From Hymenobacter jejuensis (GTDB lineage: Bacteria > Bacteroidota > Bacteroidia > Cytophagales > Hymenobacteraceae): DNA of 64,000 nucleotides. The notes beneath the pieces are model-generated. The model did no database searches and had not been told where the DNA came from. It saw nothing but the letters and a program-made list of their open reading frames with translations. Below, piece by piece: positions 44,282 through 52,176 of this stretch (position 1 is the first letter of the stretch; every line of letters begins with the position of its first letter). Where the stretch lies: the NCBI RefSeq assembly GCF_006337165.1, contig NZ_CP040896.1, positions 310,001-374,000 of the forward strand, in the 5' to 3' direction. The translations under genes and the position numbers were made by a program.

Positions 44282-45481
44282 TCATCCGGCAATCGGAGTT
44301 TTGGGATCATAGGCGTCGCGCAGGCCATTGCCGAGCAGGTTGAAACTCAGCACCAGCAGGCTGATGGCCGTGCCCGGCAGCAGCGTGAGCCACAGGCCGG
44401 CTTGGGTACCGATGAGCTGAAACCCCTCGTTCACCATCAGCCCCCACGAGGGCGCAGGCGGCTGCACCCCTAGCCCCAAGAAGCTCAAGCCGGCTTCGAG
44501 CAGAATGGCCGCCGCAAAGTTACTGGTTGCCAACACAATCAAGGGGCCCGTCATGTTGGGCAGCAAGTGCCGCCAGATGAGGCGGCTCTGGGGCAAGCCC
44601 AGCACGCGGCCGGCTTCCACAAAAGTTTTTTCGCGCAACGATAGCATCTGGCCACGCACTACGCGGGCCACATCTACCCACATCGTAAGGCCCACGGCCA
44701 CAAAGGAAGTCCAGACGCCTTTGCTGTCGAGGGCCAGCGAGATGGCAATCACCAGCATGATACCGGGTATGCTCCACACCACCGTCATTACGCCCATCAG
44801 CACGCTATCGACCCAGCCGCCCACGTAGCCCGCTACGGCCCCAACGAGCATGCCCAGGGCCAACGAAATCAGCACGGCTACCAGCCCAATACCCAACGAA
44901 ATACGCGTACCCAGCAGCAGCCGGCTCAGCTCATCCCGCCCCGATTTGTCGGTACCAAGCCAATAGGTTCTTTTTGTAATTATTTCACTGTCAATTACTT
45001 GCTTTTGATTCTCTGCCGAACCGTCTTTGCCCGTGAGGGCCGCCAGCGCATACCGGCGCGGCTGATCGGGCAGGGCGCTGTGGTTGCGGTAAGGCTCTAT
45101 GACCACCGAATCGCCGACGATACGGTAGCCGCTAACAGGCACTTCCTGGTACCGAAGCTCGCGTCCGCGCCACCAAGTAGTGAATATATTATCTTGATTA
45201 GCAACTACTTGCCTGGAAGCACTGGACGGAGGCAAGCGTAAAATGGTGGCGTCAAAGCCCGGCGGCTCTTTCTGCAATTGCACCACGCTGTTGTTGGCGT
45301 TGGGCGAATTGTCGGGCAGCACCCAATACCCCGCCAGCGCGATGAGGGTGCACAGCACGATAAAGGCCAGCCCCGCCATGGCCGGCCCGTTTTGTAACAG
45401 GCGCTGCCGCACGTAGTAGCTCGGTGGCCGCGCAGGGGGCGCAGCCCGCACAACAGGCGCCAGAGAAGATGCAACGGCCAC
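44282..45481 (-). CDS. ABC transporter permease of the OppC/DppC (peptide/nickel) family
   Basis: A 399-residue inner-membrane permease from a GTG start. A cytoplasmic N-terminal tail is followed by TM1 (AGLAFIVLCTLIALAGYWVL), a long periplasmic stretch, then TYWLGTDKSGRDELSRLLLG and the other helices. The coupling (EAA) loop is EAGRVLGLPQSRLIWRHLLP. It would import oligopeptides, dipeptides or nickel with an OppB and ATPases, none of which are in the window. Two copies of the dispersed AT element lie in frame in the loop between TM1 and TM2 (about residues 90-99 and 160-169). The 94-codon gene ends 2 bases upstream. Confidence 0.9.
   Translation of the reverse strand: MAVASSLAPVVRAAPPARPPSYYVRQRLLQNGPAMAGLAFIVLCTLIALAGYWVLPDNSPNANNSVVQLQKEPPGFDATILRLPPSSASRQVVANQDNIFTTWWRGRELRYQEVPVSGYRIVGDSVVIEPYRNHSALPDQPRRYALAALTGKDGSAENQKQVIDSEIITKRTYWLGTDKSGRDELSRLLLGTRISLGIGLVAVLISLALGMLVGAVAGYVGGWVDSVLMGVMTVVWSIPGIMLVIAISLALDSKGVWTSFVAVGLTMWVDVARVVRGQMLSLREKTFVEAGRVLGLPQSRLIWRHLLPNMTGPLIVLATSNFAAAILLEAGLSFLGLGVQPPAPSWGLMVNEGFQLIGTQAGLWLTLLPGTAISLLVLSFNLLGNGLRDAYDPKTPIAG
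44975..45003. repeat. Dispersed AT-rich element, copy 10, inside the oppC-like gene
   Basis: The minus strand reads GCAAGTAATTGACAGTGAAA then TAATTAC and encodes QVIDSEIITK in frame. The AT run stands out against the GC-rich permease gene. Confidence 0.6.
45185..45212. repeat. Dispersed AT-rich element, copy 11, inside the oppC-like gene
   Basis: The minus strand reads GCAAGTAGTTGCTAATCAAG then ATAATAT and encodes QVVANQDNIF in frame. It shares the GCAAGTA-n-TTG half with the copy at 44975. Confidence 0.55.
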
Positions 45482-45483
45482 AG

Positions 45484-45741
45484 TTAGCGCGTGTTATGCT
45501 CCAACAAACCGGCTTTGGTAGCCAGAAAATAGCAGTCGCGGGCGATGGCCCCAAACGAGGTAATTTCGTAAGCCAGCTCGGTATCGGGGTCGGGGTAGAA
45601 GCACTTAACGTACTCCAGCTCTAGCAGTCCGCGCAGGTGCTGTTCGAGGTCAGCGGGCGCCAGCCGGGTTTTCTGGGTGAGGTCGCGGAAGGAGGTGACG
45701 AAGTAAAGCTCGTCGAGGATGTCGTATTCGGTATCGGTCAC
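45484..45741 (-). CDS. Small conserved hypothetical protein upstream of the permease
   Basis: Starting at the GTG at 45741 the protein has 85 residues (MTDTEYDILDELYFVTSFRD at its N-terminus). A possible TTG start 9 codons earlier (45768) lies in an exact TACATTTG promoter box, which argues against it. The first half looks like a winged-helix or short helical module (LYFVTSFRDLTQKTRLAPAD LEQHL...), and the second half has YVKCFYPDPDTELAYEI. No signal peptide or catalytic motif is seen. It is the first gene of an operon with oppC, 2 bases apart. Function unknown; a DNA-binding or adaptor role is a guess. Confidence 0.7.
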   Translation of the reverse strand: MTDTEYDILDELYFVTSFRDLTQKTRLAPADLEQHLRGLLELEYVKCFYPDPDTELAYEITSFGAIARDCYFLATKAGLLEHNTR

Positions 45742-45765
45742 AGAATCTAGGGCAGGTGAACTAAG

Positions 45766-45773
45766 CAAATGTA
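45766..45773 (-). promoter_or_regulatory. Candidate -7 promoter element of the small gene/oppC operon
   Basis: TACATTTG on the minus strand matches TAnnTTTG exactly, 24 bases before the GTG start at 45741. The -33 region has no clear TTG. Confidence 0.5.
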
Positions 45774-45922
45774 AAGCTATGGCGCGGGAAAGGGAAAAAT
45801 TGCCGCAAATGAGTATTGACCGCCCCTTCTCCCCTAAAGCCAGGCTATTATTCTGCCCTAATATACCTCAGAATAGGCCATTTTCTTATCAACAGCCCCG
45901 AAACGCACTGCAAGGATTAGGA

Positions 45923-47098
45923 TTACGTAACGCTCCTGCCCTTCCACGAATACCCACCCCGTAGCCCCAGCAGCCCGACGGCCAGCGCGTAGGGCGCATA
46001 CGCCACCTGCAACGGCACCAACCACCAGAGCCACCGCCGCCGATTAAAAAACTGTAGCACGGGCTGCATAAACCACGCATCGCTACCCAGCTTGAGCACC
46101 CACACCACGGCCACCCACGGCCAAAGCGTGGGGCGGGCTATTGCCAGCACCAAACCCACCAGCAACGCCACATTGGCCAGCAGCACCAACACGGCGAGGT
46201 GCTGCGGGGCTGCCGCTTGGTAGTGCTGCCATTTGCTGGCCCACCGTACACGTTGGGCTAAAAATGCCGCCAGCGTTGGGGGCGCGGCTGTCGTCACGAT
46301 GGCGTTGGAGTTTTTGAGGAACCGAACGCTACCTGGGTAGGCCGCATGTAGCTTGTGCAGCAGAAACTCGTCGTCGCCGCTGGGAACATGCTCGTTGCCC
46401 GCAAAACCCTGCACCGCCGCGAAAGCCTCGCGGCGGTAAGCTAAGTTGGCGCCGTTGCACATGGTAGGCGCACCCGCCCCAATGCTGGCAGCACCCACGC
46501 CTACTAAGCCCACAAATTCTACCCCGATCAGGCTGTGCCAGCCAGACTCGGGGCCGGTGAGCAGCACCGGGCCACTGACGAAGCGCACTTCCGGGTCGTA
46601 GGCCACTACTTCGGCGTAGCTGCGGAGCCAATTCGGGCCCACGCGGCAATCGGCATCGGTACAAATTACCCACGGGGCTTGCGCTGCTTCTAAGCCCGCT
46701 TGCAGGGCGGCTTTTTTACCTGTCGGCGTGTTAGGCTGGTCAGCCAAACGAATCAGCCGCAACGTGAGTGGGCTGGCAACGACGGCTTGCAATACGAGTT
46801 CCGCCGTAGCGTCAAGGGAATTATCATCAATTACAATCACCTCATAATCAAATACTTGCAAAGATTGCTTAGCTAGATCAGTCAGAAGATTGGGGAGGTT
46901 TTCGGCTTCGTTTCGGGCAGCAACGAGTACGGAGAACATTACGCTGTCCGGGCTTGACACTTTGTTAGCCAAGGCTTTATCTCTTTCCGGGAGCGGGGAT
47001 TGCGGAATGAGATTCCATGCACGCCGAAAGGCCAGCATCTTCGCGGCATACAGCGCCGGAAACACCAACAGGGCTAACGCTACCCAAGTGCTATTCAC
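45923..47098 (-). CDS. Family 2 glycosyltransferase (membrane)
   Basis: A 391-residue GT-A enzyme with an N-terminal membrane segment (MNSTWVALALLVFPALYAAK) and about three at the C-terminus. Motifs are SVLVAARNEAENLPNLLTDL, VIVIDDNSLDATAE (nucleotide-binding), VICTDADCRVGPNW (DxD), SGDDEFLLHKLHAAYPG and AQRVRWASKWQHY (the QxxRW motif of processive-type enzymes). It overlaps by 4 bases with the membrane-protein gene upstream, so the two act together, probably on a glycolipid. At 46841-46863 the AT element GCAAGTATTTGATTATG lies in frame just before the IDDNS motif. Confidence 0.9.
   Translation of the reverse strand: MNSTWVALALLVFPALYAAKMLAFRRAWNLIPQSPLPERDKALANKVSSPDSVMFSVLVAARNEAENLPNLLTDLAKQSLQVFDYEVIVIDDNSLDATAELVLQAVVASPLTLRLIRLADQPNTPTGKKAALQAGLEAAQAPWVICTDADCRVGPNWLRSYAEVVAYDPEVRFVSGPVLLTGPESGWHSLIGVEFVGLVGVGAASIGAGAPTMCNGANLAYRREAFAAVQGFAGNEHVPSGDDEFLLHKLHAAYPGSVRFLKNSNAIVTTAAPPTLAAFLAQRVRWASKWQHYQAAAPQHLAVLVLLANVALLVGLVLAIARPTLWPWVAVVWVLKLGSDAWFMQPVLQFFNRRRWLWWLVPLQVAYAPYALAVGLLGLRGGYSWKGRSVT
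46841..46863. repeat. Possible dispersed AT-rich element, copy 12, inside the GT2 gene
   Basis: The minus strand reads GCAAGTATTTGATTATGAGG. It shares the GCAAGTA-n-TTG half but encodes part of the conserved YEVIVIDDN motif region, so chance is possible. Confidence 0.35.
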
Positions 47099-48096
47099 GA
47101 GTTTACGGCTGCTTTTTCAGCTTTGGATTTCTTCTTTCGGAAGACTTTCAGCCGCAATACAAACAGCAAACCCGAGGCGCTGGGCAAGGCAATGTTGATT
47201 ACCCACAAGCTCAGGCTCGCGCTCAGCACCGGCAAAACCGGCTGCCCCAACAGGCCAAACAAATGCGTAGCCGACAATTCGCGCACGCCCACGTCCGCCA
47301 GCGCATTCAATGAAGGCACCAAGGATTTCAGCAAAAACGTGCCTGCAATAGCCGCCAAACCAGGGCCCACGGGCGGCGTGGCACCATACGCCATCAGCAG
47401 CAGACCAAACTGTGCGCAAAACACTGCATACCGCAGGCACGAGAGCCCCAGCACAGCATGGATTTCGCGGGCCGAATACGTGGGCATCACGGCCAGAAAC
47501 CGCCGGAATCGGCGCAACGGCCGCACCAGCGTAAGCGCCGCCAGCAACAAACGACTGCGGTACAAAGGCAGCAATACCGCAGCGTTGAGCAGCAGCGTAG
47601 CCGCAACAAGCCCTACTTCCGTGGCCGGATAGCCGATCAGGTAAAACTTGAGCAGAAAGTACAGCAAGCCCACCGAGCCCGCCAGCACCGTAGCCACCAG
47701 TTGGCAATAGCGCCCCAAGAAAACCGCTCCTAACGCGTCCAGGCGGCGGCTTTTTAGCTCGATGATGCGGCCGGCGTAATCGCCTACCCTATTGGGAGTT
47801 ACAAAACCCAGCGTCAGGCCCACGAACACGGCCCTGAAGCTGCGCTTAAATGAAACGGGCTCCAGATGCCGCGCCAAGCGCCACCATTTCCACGCCTCTA
47901 AGCCCCAGTTAGCGGGCACCAGGGCCAGCGCCGCCAGCACCGGCACCGTTAGGACGGAGCCGAGCAGGCTGCGCCACGCTTCGGCGGTGGCGGCATCGGT
48001 GAATACGGAGCGGTAGAGCAAGCCCAGCGTGAGCAGGGTCACGAGCAATTTGCCCGCTACCACCAGCAGACTGCGCCGTCGGGCTGCTACATCCAA
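47095..48096 (-). CDS. Lysylphosphatidylglycerol synthase transmembrane region/UPF0104-like membrane protein
   Basis: A 333-residue integral membrane protein with about 7-8 hydrophobic helices, including LLVVAGKLLVTLLTLGLLYR at the N-terminus. VPANWGLEAWKWWRLARHLE and VGDYAGRIIELKSRRLDALG are the UPF0104 hallmarks, as is LNALADVGVRELSATHLFG in the second half. Members are flippase-like transporters of lipids or lipid-linked sugars; this one lacks the aminoacyl-transferase part of MprF. It overlaps by 4 bases with the GT2 gene. The gene is divergent from ruvC with only 24 bases between the two start codons. Confidence 0.85.
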   Translation of the reverse strand: MDVAARRRSLLVVAGKLLVTLLTLGLLYRSVFTDAATAEAWRSLLGSVLTVPVLAALALVPANWGLEAWKWWRLARHLEPVSFKRSFRAVFVGLTLGFVTPNRVGDYAGRIIELKSRRLDALGAVFLGRYCQLVATVLAGSVGLLYFLLKFYLIGYPATEVGLVAATLLLNAAVLLPLYRSRLLLAALTLVRPLRRFRRFLAVMPTYSAREIHAVLGLSCLRYAVFCAQFGLLLMAYGATPPVGPGLAAIAGTFLLKSLVPSLNALADVGVRELSATHLFGLLGQPVLPVLSASLSLWVINIALPSASGLLFVLRLKVFRKKKSKAEKAAVNS

Positions 48097-48106
48097 GTTA
48101 GTTGCG

Positions 48107-48114
48107 TAGTTTTG
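48107..48114 (+). promoter_or_regulatory. Candidate -7 element of ruvC (leaderless mRNA predicted)
   Basis: TAGTTTTG matches TAnnTTTG exactly and ends 6 bases before the ATG at 48121, so the transcript would start at or very near the start codon. A -33 TTG at the right distance is not evident. Confidence 0.4.
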
Positions 48115-48120
48115 TTAAAC

Positions 48121-48747
48121 ATGGCTCTCCCCCCGACTTCCCCTTTGCTCGATAACAAGCTTATTATGGGTGTCGATCCCGGCACTCAGATTATGGGCTA
48201 CGCCATTATCGAAGTGACCGGTCAGCGGGTTGATGTGTTGCGCTACGACGTTATCAACTTGAAGCAGTACGGCAGCAATCACGCCGTAAAGCTAAAGAAG
48301 ATCTTCGACCGCATGGTCGAACTGATCGAGGAGTTTTTGCCCGACGAGCTGGCCATCGAGGCGCCTTTTTTTGGCGTCAATGTGCAAAGCATGCTTAAGC
48401 TAGGCCGAGCCCAGGGCGTGGCCATTGCAGCGGCGCTTTCCCGCCAAATCCCGTACGTAGAATATGCTCCTACTAAAGTCAAGCAGTCGGTAACCGGCTC
48501 TGGATCAGCTAGTAAAGAGCAAGTAGCCCACATGCTGCGCCAGACCCTGAAGCTCCCGCCTATCGAGGAAGCTTCTAAATTTCTGGATGCTACCGATGCC
48601 TTGGCCGTGGCTGTTTGCCACCATTACATGAAGGGCAACAACGTGAAAGCGGGCGGCAAAAGCTGGGGCAAATTTCTGGACGAAAACCCTGATCGGCTTG
48701 CGAGTGGCGCAGCAGCCAAGAAGCCCGCGAGAGCCAAGGCTAAGTAG
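48121..48747 (+). CDS. ruvC: Holliday junction resolvase RuvC
   Basis: A 208-residue nuclease that cuts Holliday junctions with RuvAB during recombination. The catalytic acidic residues are visible: Asp19 in MGVDPGTQIMGYA, Glu80 in LAIEAPFFGVNVQ, and the Asp pair in LDATDALAVAVCHHY. Length and order fit the family (about 170-210) with a short basic tail. The ATG at 48121 is preferred over a TTG at 48112, because a promoter box overlaps the TTG. It stands first and alone, followed by an AT palindrome and the KTSC gene. Confidence 0.95.
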   Translation: MALPPTSPLLDNKLIMGVDPGTQIMGYAIIEVTGQRVDVLRYDVINLKQYGSNHAVKLKKIFDRMVELIEEFLPDELAIEAPFFGVNVQSMLKLGRAQGVAIAAALSRQIPYVEYAPTKVKQSVTGSGSASKEQVAHMLRQTLKLPPIEEASKFLDATDALAVAVCHHYMKGNNVKAGGKSWGKFLDENPDRLASGAAAKKPARAKAK

Positions 48748-48748
48748 G

Positions 48749-48776
48749 CAAGTTGTTGATAGTCAATTAGTTATAA
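48749..48776. repeat. Dispersed AT-rich palindromic element, copy 13
   Basis: Reads GCAAGTTGTTGATAGTCAAT then TAGTTATA, beginning two bases after the ruvC stop codon. Confidence 0.6.
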
Positions 48777-48781
48777 AAAAG

Positions 48782-48997
48782 GTGAAACGCCGCCCTATCC
48801 GCTCTACTTCCTTAAAAGCCGTTGGCTACGAAGCCGATACCTTGGCGTTGGAAATCGAATACCGCAACGGACGGGTGGTGCGCTACACGGGCGTGAGCGA
48901 AGCGGTATATCAAGCACTGCTAACGGTGCCCGGCAAGGCGCTGTTCGTGGAGCAAGTGCTGGAAGGCAGCGGCTACGAGCGCGAGCAGGTGCGCTAA
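48782..48997 (+). CDS. KTSC domain-containing small protein
   Basis: A 71-residue protein from the GTG at 48782. It shows the KTSC fold: RPIRSTSLKAVGYEADTL, ALEIEYRNGRVVRYTGVSEA and a VYQALLTVPGKALFVEQVLE tail. KTSC is a short domain of unknown function, often found alone or fused to nucleic-acid-related proteins. The frame is open upstream to 48698 inside ruvC, but a start there would give unusual sequence. The GTG lies after the AT element; the gene may be co-transcribed with ruvC. Confidence 0.75.
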   Translation: MKRRPIRSTSLKAVGYEADTLALEIEYRNGRVVRYTGVSEAVYQALLTVPGKALFVEQVLEGSGYEREQVR

Positions 48998-49140
48998 AGA
49001 GCCTTCTTCGAATCAGGGCAAGAAAATTTTAAGGGGTTGCAACCTTTCGGGTCGCTGTCGGCTCGAATTAAGGTAGCCGTTGCAGACAGGCATGCACTGC
49101 GGTAGCGGGCTCTTGTTCAATCCTTTATCCTTACCCCTAT

Positions 49141-50439
49141 ATGATTCGAATCGCTACTTACCTTCTGAGCTGCTTTCTGCTCCTGGGGCTGACGGCCTGC
49201 TCTACCACGGACTCCGACGAGCCGCAGCCGGGAATTATAGATCCGGGATTTGCCAGCTACTACGCCTACAGCTACTGCCCCATCCTCATTAAGCACGATG
49301 TGCTGGAGCAATCGGTGGCGTCGTTGGCACCCCGGCCGATGCGTAACACGGGCAAAATCTATCTGCAAGGGCGCTACATCTTCGTCAACGAACGCTTCGA
49401 GGGCATCCACGTCATTGATAATCAAGACCCTGCGCACCCCCAGATCGTGAGCTTTTTGCGGATTCCCGGCAACATCGACATGGCGATGCAGGACAATCTG
49501 CTCTACGCTGACAACGGGCCCGACTTGGTCACCATCGACATGACCAACCCGCGGGCGGTGCACGTCACCAGCCGCGTGCGTGATGCTTTCCGCGAGCTGC
49601 CCATGCCCGAAAGTCTGCCGCTGCTCCCCGCCTGCGCGCCCAACCAGCGGCCCACCAACACGGTTGTTGTCGGCTGGCAGAAAGTCGAAAACAAGACCGC
49701 CATATCGCCCAACAATATGGATTGGAGCCGCATGATTATGTTCAACTCCTCGCCGCTGGCTTCGGCTTCCACTGGCTCGGCGGAAACGGCCGGCAAAGCA
49801 GGCTCGCTGGCGCGGTTTGCTGTGCTCGGTCAGACGCTTTATACCGTTGACAATCAGAGCCTGCGCCTGTTTGACTTGACTGACCCTACTACACCCAAGG
49901 CCGGCCCCAAAGTAGAGCTGCGCTTCGGCGTAGAAACCATTTTCCCCCAAGATCATTACCTGTTTTTGGGCACGCAGCTGGGCATGTACATCTTCGACGT
50001 AGCCCAGCCGCAAACCCCTGTGCAAGTAGCTTTCTTTCAACACATTGCCAGCTGCGATCCGGTGGTGGTCGATGGTCGGTTTGCCTACGTGACGCTGCGC
50101 AGCGGCAATACGTGCCGGCGTGGCAGCAACGAGTTGCAAGTCATCGACCTCACCACCCTGAGCCAGCCCCGGTTGGCGCGCAGCTACCCGATGACCGGGC
50201 CGCAAGGCCTCGGCGTGGAAGGCAACCGCCTGTTTATCTGCGACTCCGACGGCCTTAAAACCTTCGATACTAGCAAGGCGCCCGAGCTTACGCCCTTGCA
50301 GCAGTTCCCAGTGAAGGTCCACGACGTGATCCCCGACCGCACTACTTTGCTGGCTATTGGAGCCGAAGGCCTGTACCAATACAGCTACGACGGCCCTGTG
50401 CTCAAGCAACTGAGTCTGCTGCCAATTTCGGCTAACTAA
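49141..50439 (+). CDS. LVIVD-repeat lipoprotein
   Basis: A 432-residue lipoprotein with lipobox LTAC (Cys20). The body is a series of LVIVD-type beta-propeller repeats, each with a loop and a strand such as FEGIHVIDNQDPAHPQIVSF, MYIFDVAQPQTPVQVAFFQH, NELQVIDLTTLSQPRLARSY and LRLFDLTDPTTPKAGPKVEL. Such proteins are predicted to be surface or periplasmic and to act as scaffolds or adhesins; no enzyme site is seen. Its stop overlaps the ATG of a predicted outer membrane protein by one base, so the two are coupled. Confidence 0.9.
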   Translation: MIRIATYLLSCFLLLGLTACSTTDSDEPQPGIIDPGFASYYAYSYCPILIKHDVLEQSVASLAPRPMRNTGKIYLQGRYIFVNERFEGIHVIDNQDPAHPQIVSFLRIPGNIDMAMQDNLLYADNGPDLVTIDMTNPRAVHVTSRVRDAFRELPMPESLPLLPACAPNQRPTNTVVVGWQKVENKTAISPNNMDWSRMIMFNSSPLASASTGSAETAGKAGSLARFAVLGQTLYTVDNQSLRLFDLTDPTTPKAGPKVELRFGVETIFPQDHYLFLGTQLGMYIFDVAQPQTPVQVAFFQHIASCDPVVVDGRFAYVTLRSGNTCRRGSNELQVIDLTTLSQPRLARSYPMTGPQGLGVEGNRLFICDSDGLKTFDTSKAPELTPLQQFPVKVHDVIPDRTTLLAIGAEGLYQYSYDGPVLKQLSLLPISAN

Positions 50440-51113
50440 TGTCTGCCCGTCTGTTTGGCTCAGCTCTGCTTTTGGCAGGGCTGAGCACCGGGATTCACGC
50501 GCAAGCGCAAGTTCCCGGCCGTTCGCGCGCCGTGAAATTCGTGCCGCAGCATCTGGTCATGAGCGGCTATTGGCTGGAACTAGAGAGCCAGCGCCGCGAG
50601 CATCCGCTCCAGAGCTTTACGGTAACGCCGCAGTTTTACCACGGCCCCGTAGGCCACCCCGACGGCGTTCCCAACAGCCTGAATGAGAACCCCAGCGTGC
50701 GCGGGTTTGGCGTGCAAGGCCAGCACCGCTTTTACCTGCACGCGCCTACCAAAACCTCATCACTGGCAGGGCTTTACGTGAGCTACGGACCACATTTCCA
50801 GTACTTTCAGGTAGGATTTGAGCGCACGGGCTGGCACGAAGTACAGGGCCCCGATGACCTTCCGTATTACGAATACGGCCCAAAACACTTCACGGAAACC
50901 ATCAACCGCTACGGGGCCGATGTGCAGCTTGGCTACCAGCCACCGCTGCTGCCCGGCCCTGTTTTCTTTGATGTGTACGTAGGTGCAGGCTTGCGCCAGA
51001 GCAACAGTAAGTCGTCGTTCGGCGCGGTACAATACCGCTCGGGAGGCTCCAATTATGGGGCGCGCGGCCTGTATTTTCCGGCGGGCGTGAAAGTAGGAGT
51101 AGCGCTGCGCTAG
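50439..51113 (+). CDS. Predicted outer membrane beta-barrel or surface protein
   Basis: A 224-residue protein with a signal peptide (LLLAGLSTGIHAQA). Strong alternation and aromatic ends (FYLHAPTKTSSLAGLYVSYG, VFFDVYVGAGLRQSN, ARGLYFPAGVKVGVALR) suggest a beta-barrel, and the final residue R is not a classical aromatic end. It shows no recognised family. It directly follows the LVIVD lipoprotein gene, so it may anchor or assemble with it. A hairpin overlaps the last codons. Confidence 0.7.
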   Translation: MSARLFGSALLLAGLSTGIHAQAQVPGRSRAVKFVPQHLVMSGYWLELESQRREHPLQSFTVTPQFYHGPVGHPDGVPNSLNENPSVRGFGVQGQHRFYLHAPTKTSSLAGLYVSYGPHFQYFQVGFERTGWHEVQGPDDLPYYEYGPKHFTETINRYGADVQLGYQPPLLPGPVFFDVYVGAGLRQSNSKSSFGAVQYRSGGSNYGARGLYFPAGVKVGVALR

Positions 51114-51130
51114 CGGGCAGCGCTACTCCT
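51095..51130 (+). terminator. Hairpin terminator overlapping the end of the barrel gene
   Basis: A 13-base stem AGGAGTAGCGCTG with its complement, loop CGCTAGCGGG including the TAG stop, followed by a T-run. Confidence 0.8.
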
Positions 51131-51416
51131 TTTCATCTAGTCGGGAGCCTCTCGAAAAACGCAAGATACAGCATCTTAAGGGCGTCTAGTTGCAGGTTTC
51201 TGATTGCGAATTGAGATGCGGATATAGTCGATATCGCTGGTCCAGGCAGAGGGTTTTCATCGTGAAGTAAGCGTACGCGCGACGGTGCTGTTTTGCCTGC
51301 TGGCAGGGCAACATCCTTGGGAAACCGCATGCGCTGTTTAAGTATTAAGTATATAGAATTAAAAATGTATCTTCAGTTAGGTTAACAGGAAACTACAACA
51401 CCTAGCTCTTCCGCTC
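51114..51416. other. Intergenic region upstream of the cytochrome b gene
   Basis: About 300 bases. Only the end of a terminator and an AT-rich stretch around 51340-51380 are seen. An open frame on the minus strand (51133-51330) has no start context or recognised sequence and is not called. Confidence 0.5.
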
Positions 51417-52175
51417 ATGCGTGCGCGCTACCCGTCAACCCTGGACACCATGCGGCATAAGGGCTGGGTGAGAGCTTCGCATTGGATCGTAACGGTAAGT
51501 TTCTTCGCCCTCGCTTTTAGCGGAGCTGAAATTCTGATGGTACACCCCCGGCTGTATTGGGGAGACACCGGAAACGATCTGACCCCCGCCCTTTTTGAAG
51601 TGCCTATCAGTCGCAACTACCAGCACGGGGGCTGGGAGAAAACCGCCCGCTTTTTCAATACCCCAAGTTCGCCGGTGAGCGCCAGCCGGACCTATGACAT
51701 TTTCAATAAGAATGGCTGGGGACGTAGCCTACACTTCCTGGCGGCTTGGTTTCTCGTCGTAACGGGCGCGGGCTATCTGCTGGCGGGGCTATTCACGGGT
51801 CATTTCAAAGACAGGCTGTGGCCTCGGTCCCGAGAGTTCAGGCTACACTTGTTTTGGCAGGATCTTCTTGACCATTTTCGGCCGCTGAACCAGGCTGCAA
51901 CCCAGAGCCCGCACTACGGCCTGCTGCAGAAATGCACCTACTTCGGGGTGGTAGCTTTCCTGTTGCCCCTGGCCGCTCTGACGGGCCTGACCATGTCGCC
52001 GGCGATTACGGCCGCCCACCCGTTTTTGTTAAAGCTGTTTGCCGGAGCTCAATCTGCCCGCACCCTCCACTTCTTTGCTTCCGTTGCGCTCCTTTTGTTT
52101 CTGCTCGTGCACGTGGTAATGGTCATTCGGTCGGGCTTCAAACGCCAAATGCGAGGGATGACTCTAGGGAAATAA
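51417..52175 (+). CDS. Cytochrome b-type membrane subunit (formate dehydrogenase/thiosulfate reductase gamma-like)
   Basis: A 252-residue membrane protein with four helices. Heme-binding His candidates are in RASHWIVTVSFFALAFSG, SLHFLAAWFLVVTGAGYLLA, and ARTLHFFASVALLLFLLVHV. This is the di-heme b561-type fold that links a periplasmic molybdoenzyme to the quinone pool. Its stop is one base before the ATG of the sulfite oxidase-like gene, so the two are co-expressed and form the membrane anchor and the catalytic subunit. The start at 51417 puts a short basic leader before the first helix. Confidence 0.85.
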   Translation: MRARYPSTLDTMRHKGWVRASHWIVTVSFFALAFSGAEILMVHPRLYWGDTGNDLTPALFEVPISRNYQHGGWEKTARFFNTPSSPVSASRTYDIFNKNGWGRSLHFLAAWFLVVTGAGYLLAGLFTGHFKDRLWPRSREFRLHLFWQDLLDHFRPLNQAATQSPHYGLLQKCTYFGVVAFLLPLAALTGLTMSPAITAAHPFLLKLFAGAQSARTLHFFASVALLLFLLVHVVMVIRSGFKRQMRGMTLGK

Positions 52176-52176
52176 C

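Noticed and set aside
49420..49862. TTGATAATCAA-like and TTGACAATCAG sequences in the LVIVD gene
   Set aside because: They encode the conserved VIDNQDP and TVDNQ repeat motifs in frame and lack the AT-rich flanks, so they are explained by the protein.
51133..51330. Minus-strand frame between the barrel gene and cytochrome b gene
   Set aside because: No recognised family, no promoter, no operon partner; too short to call.
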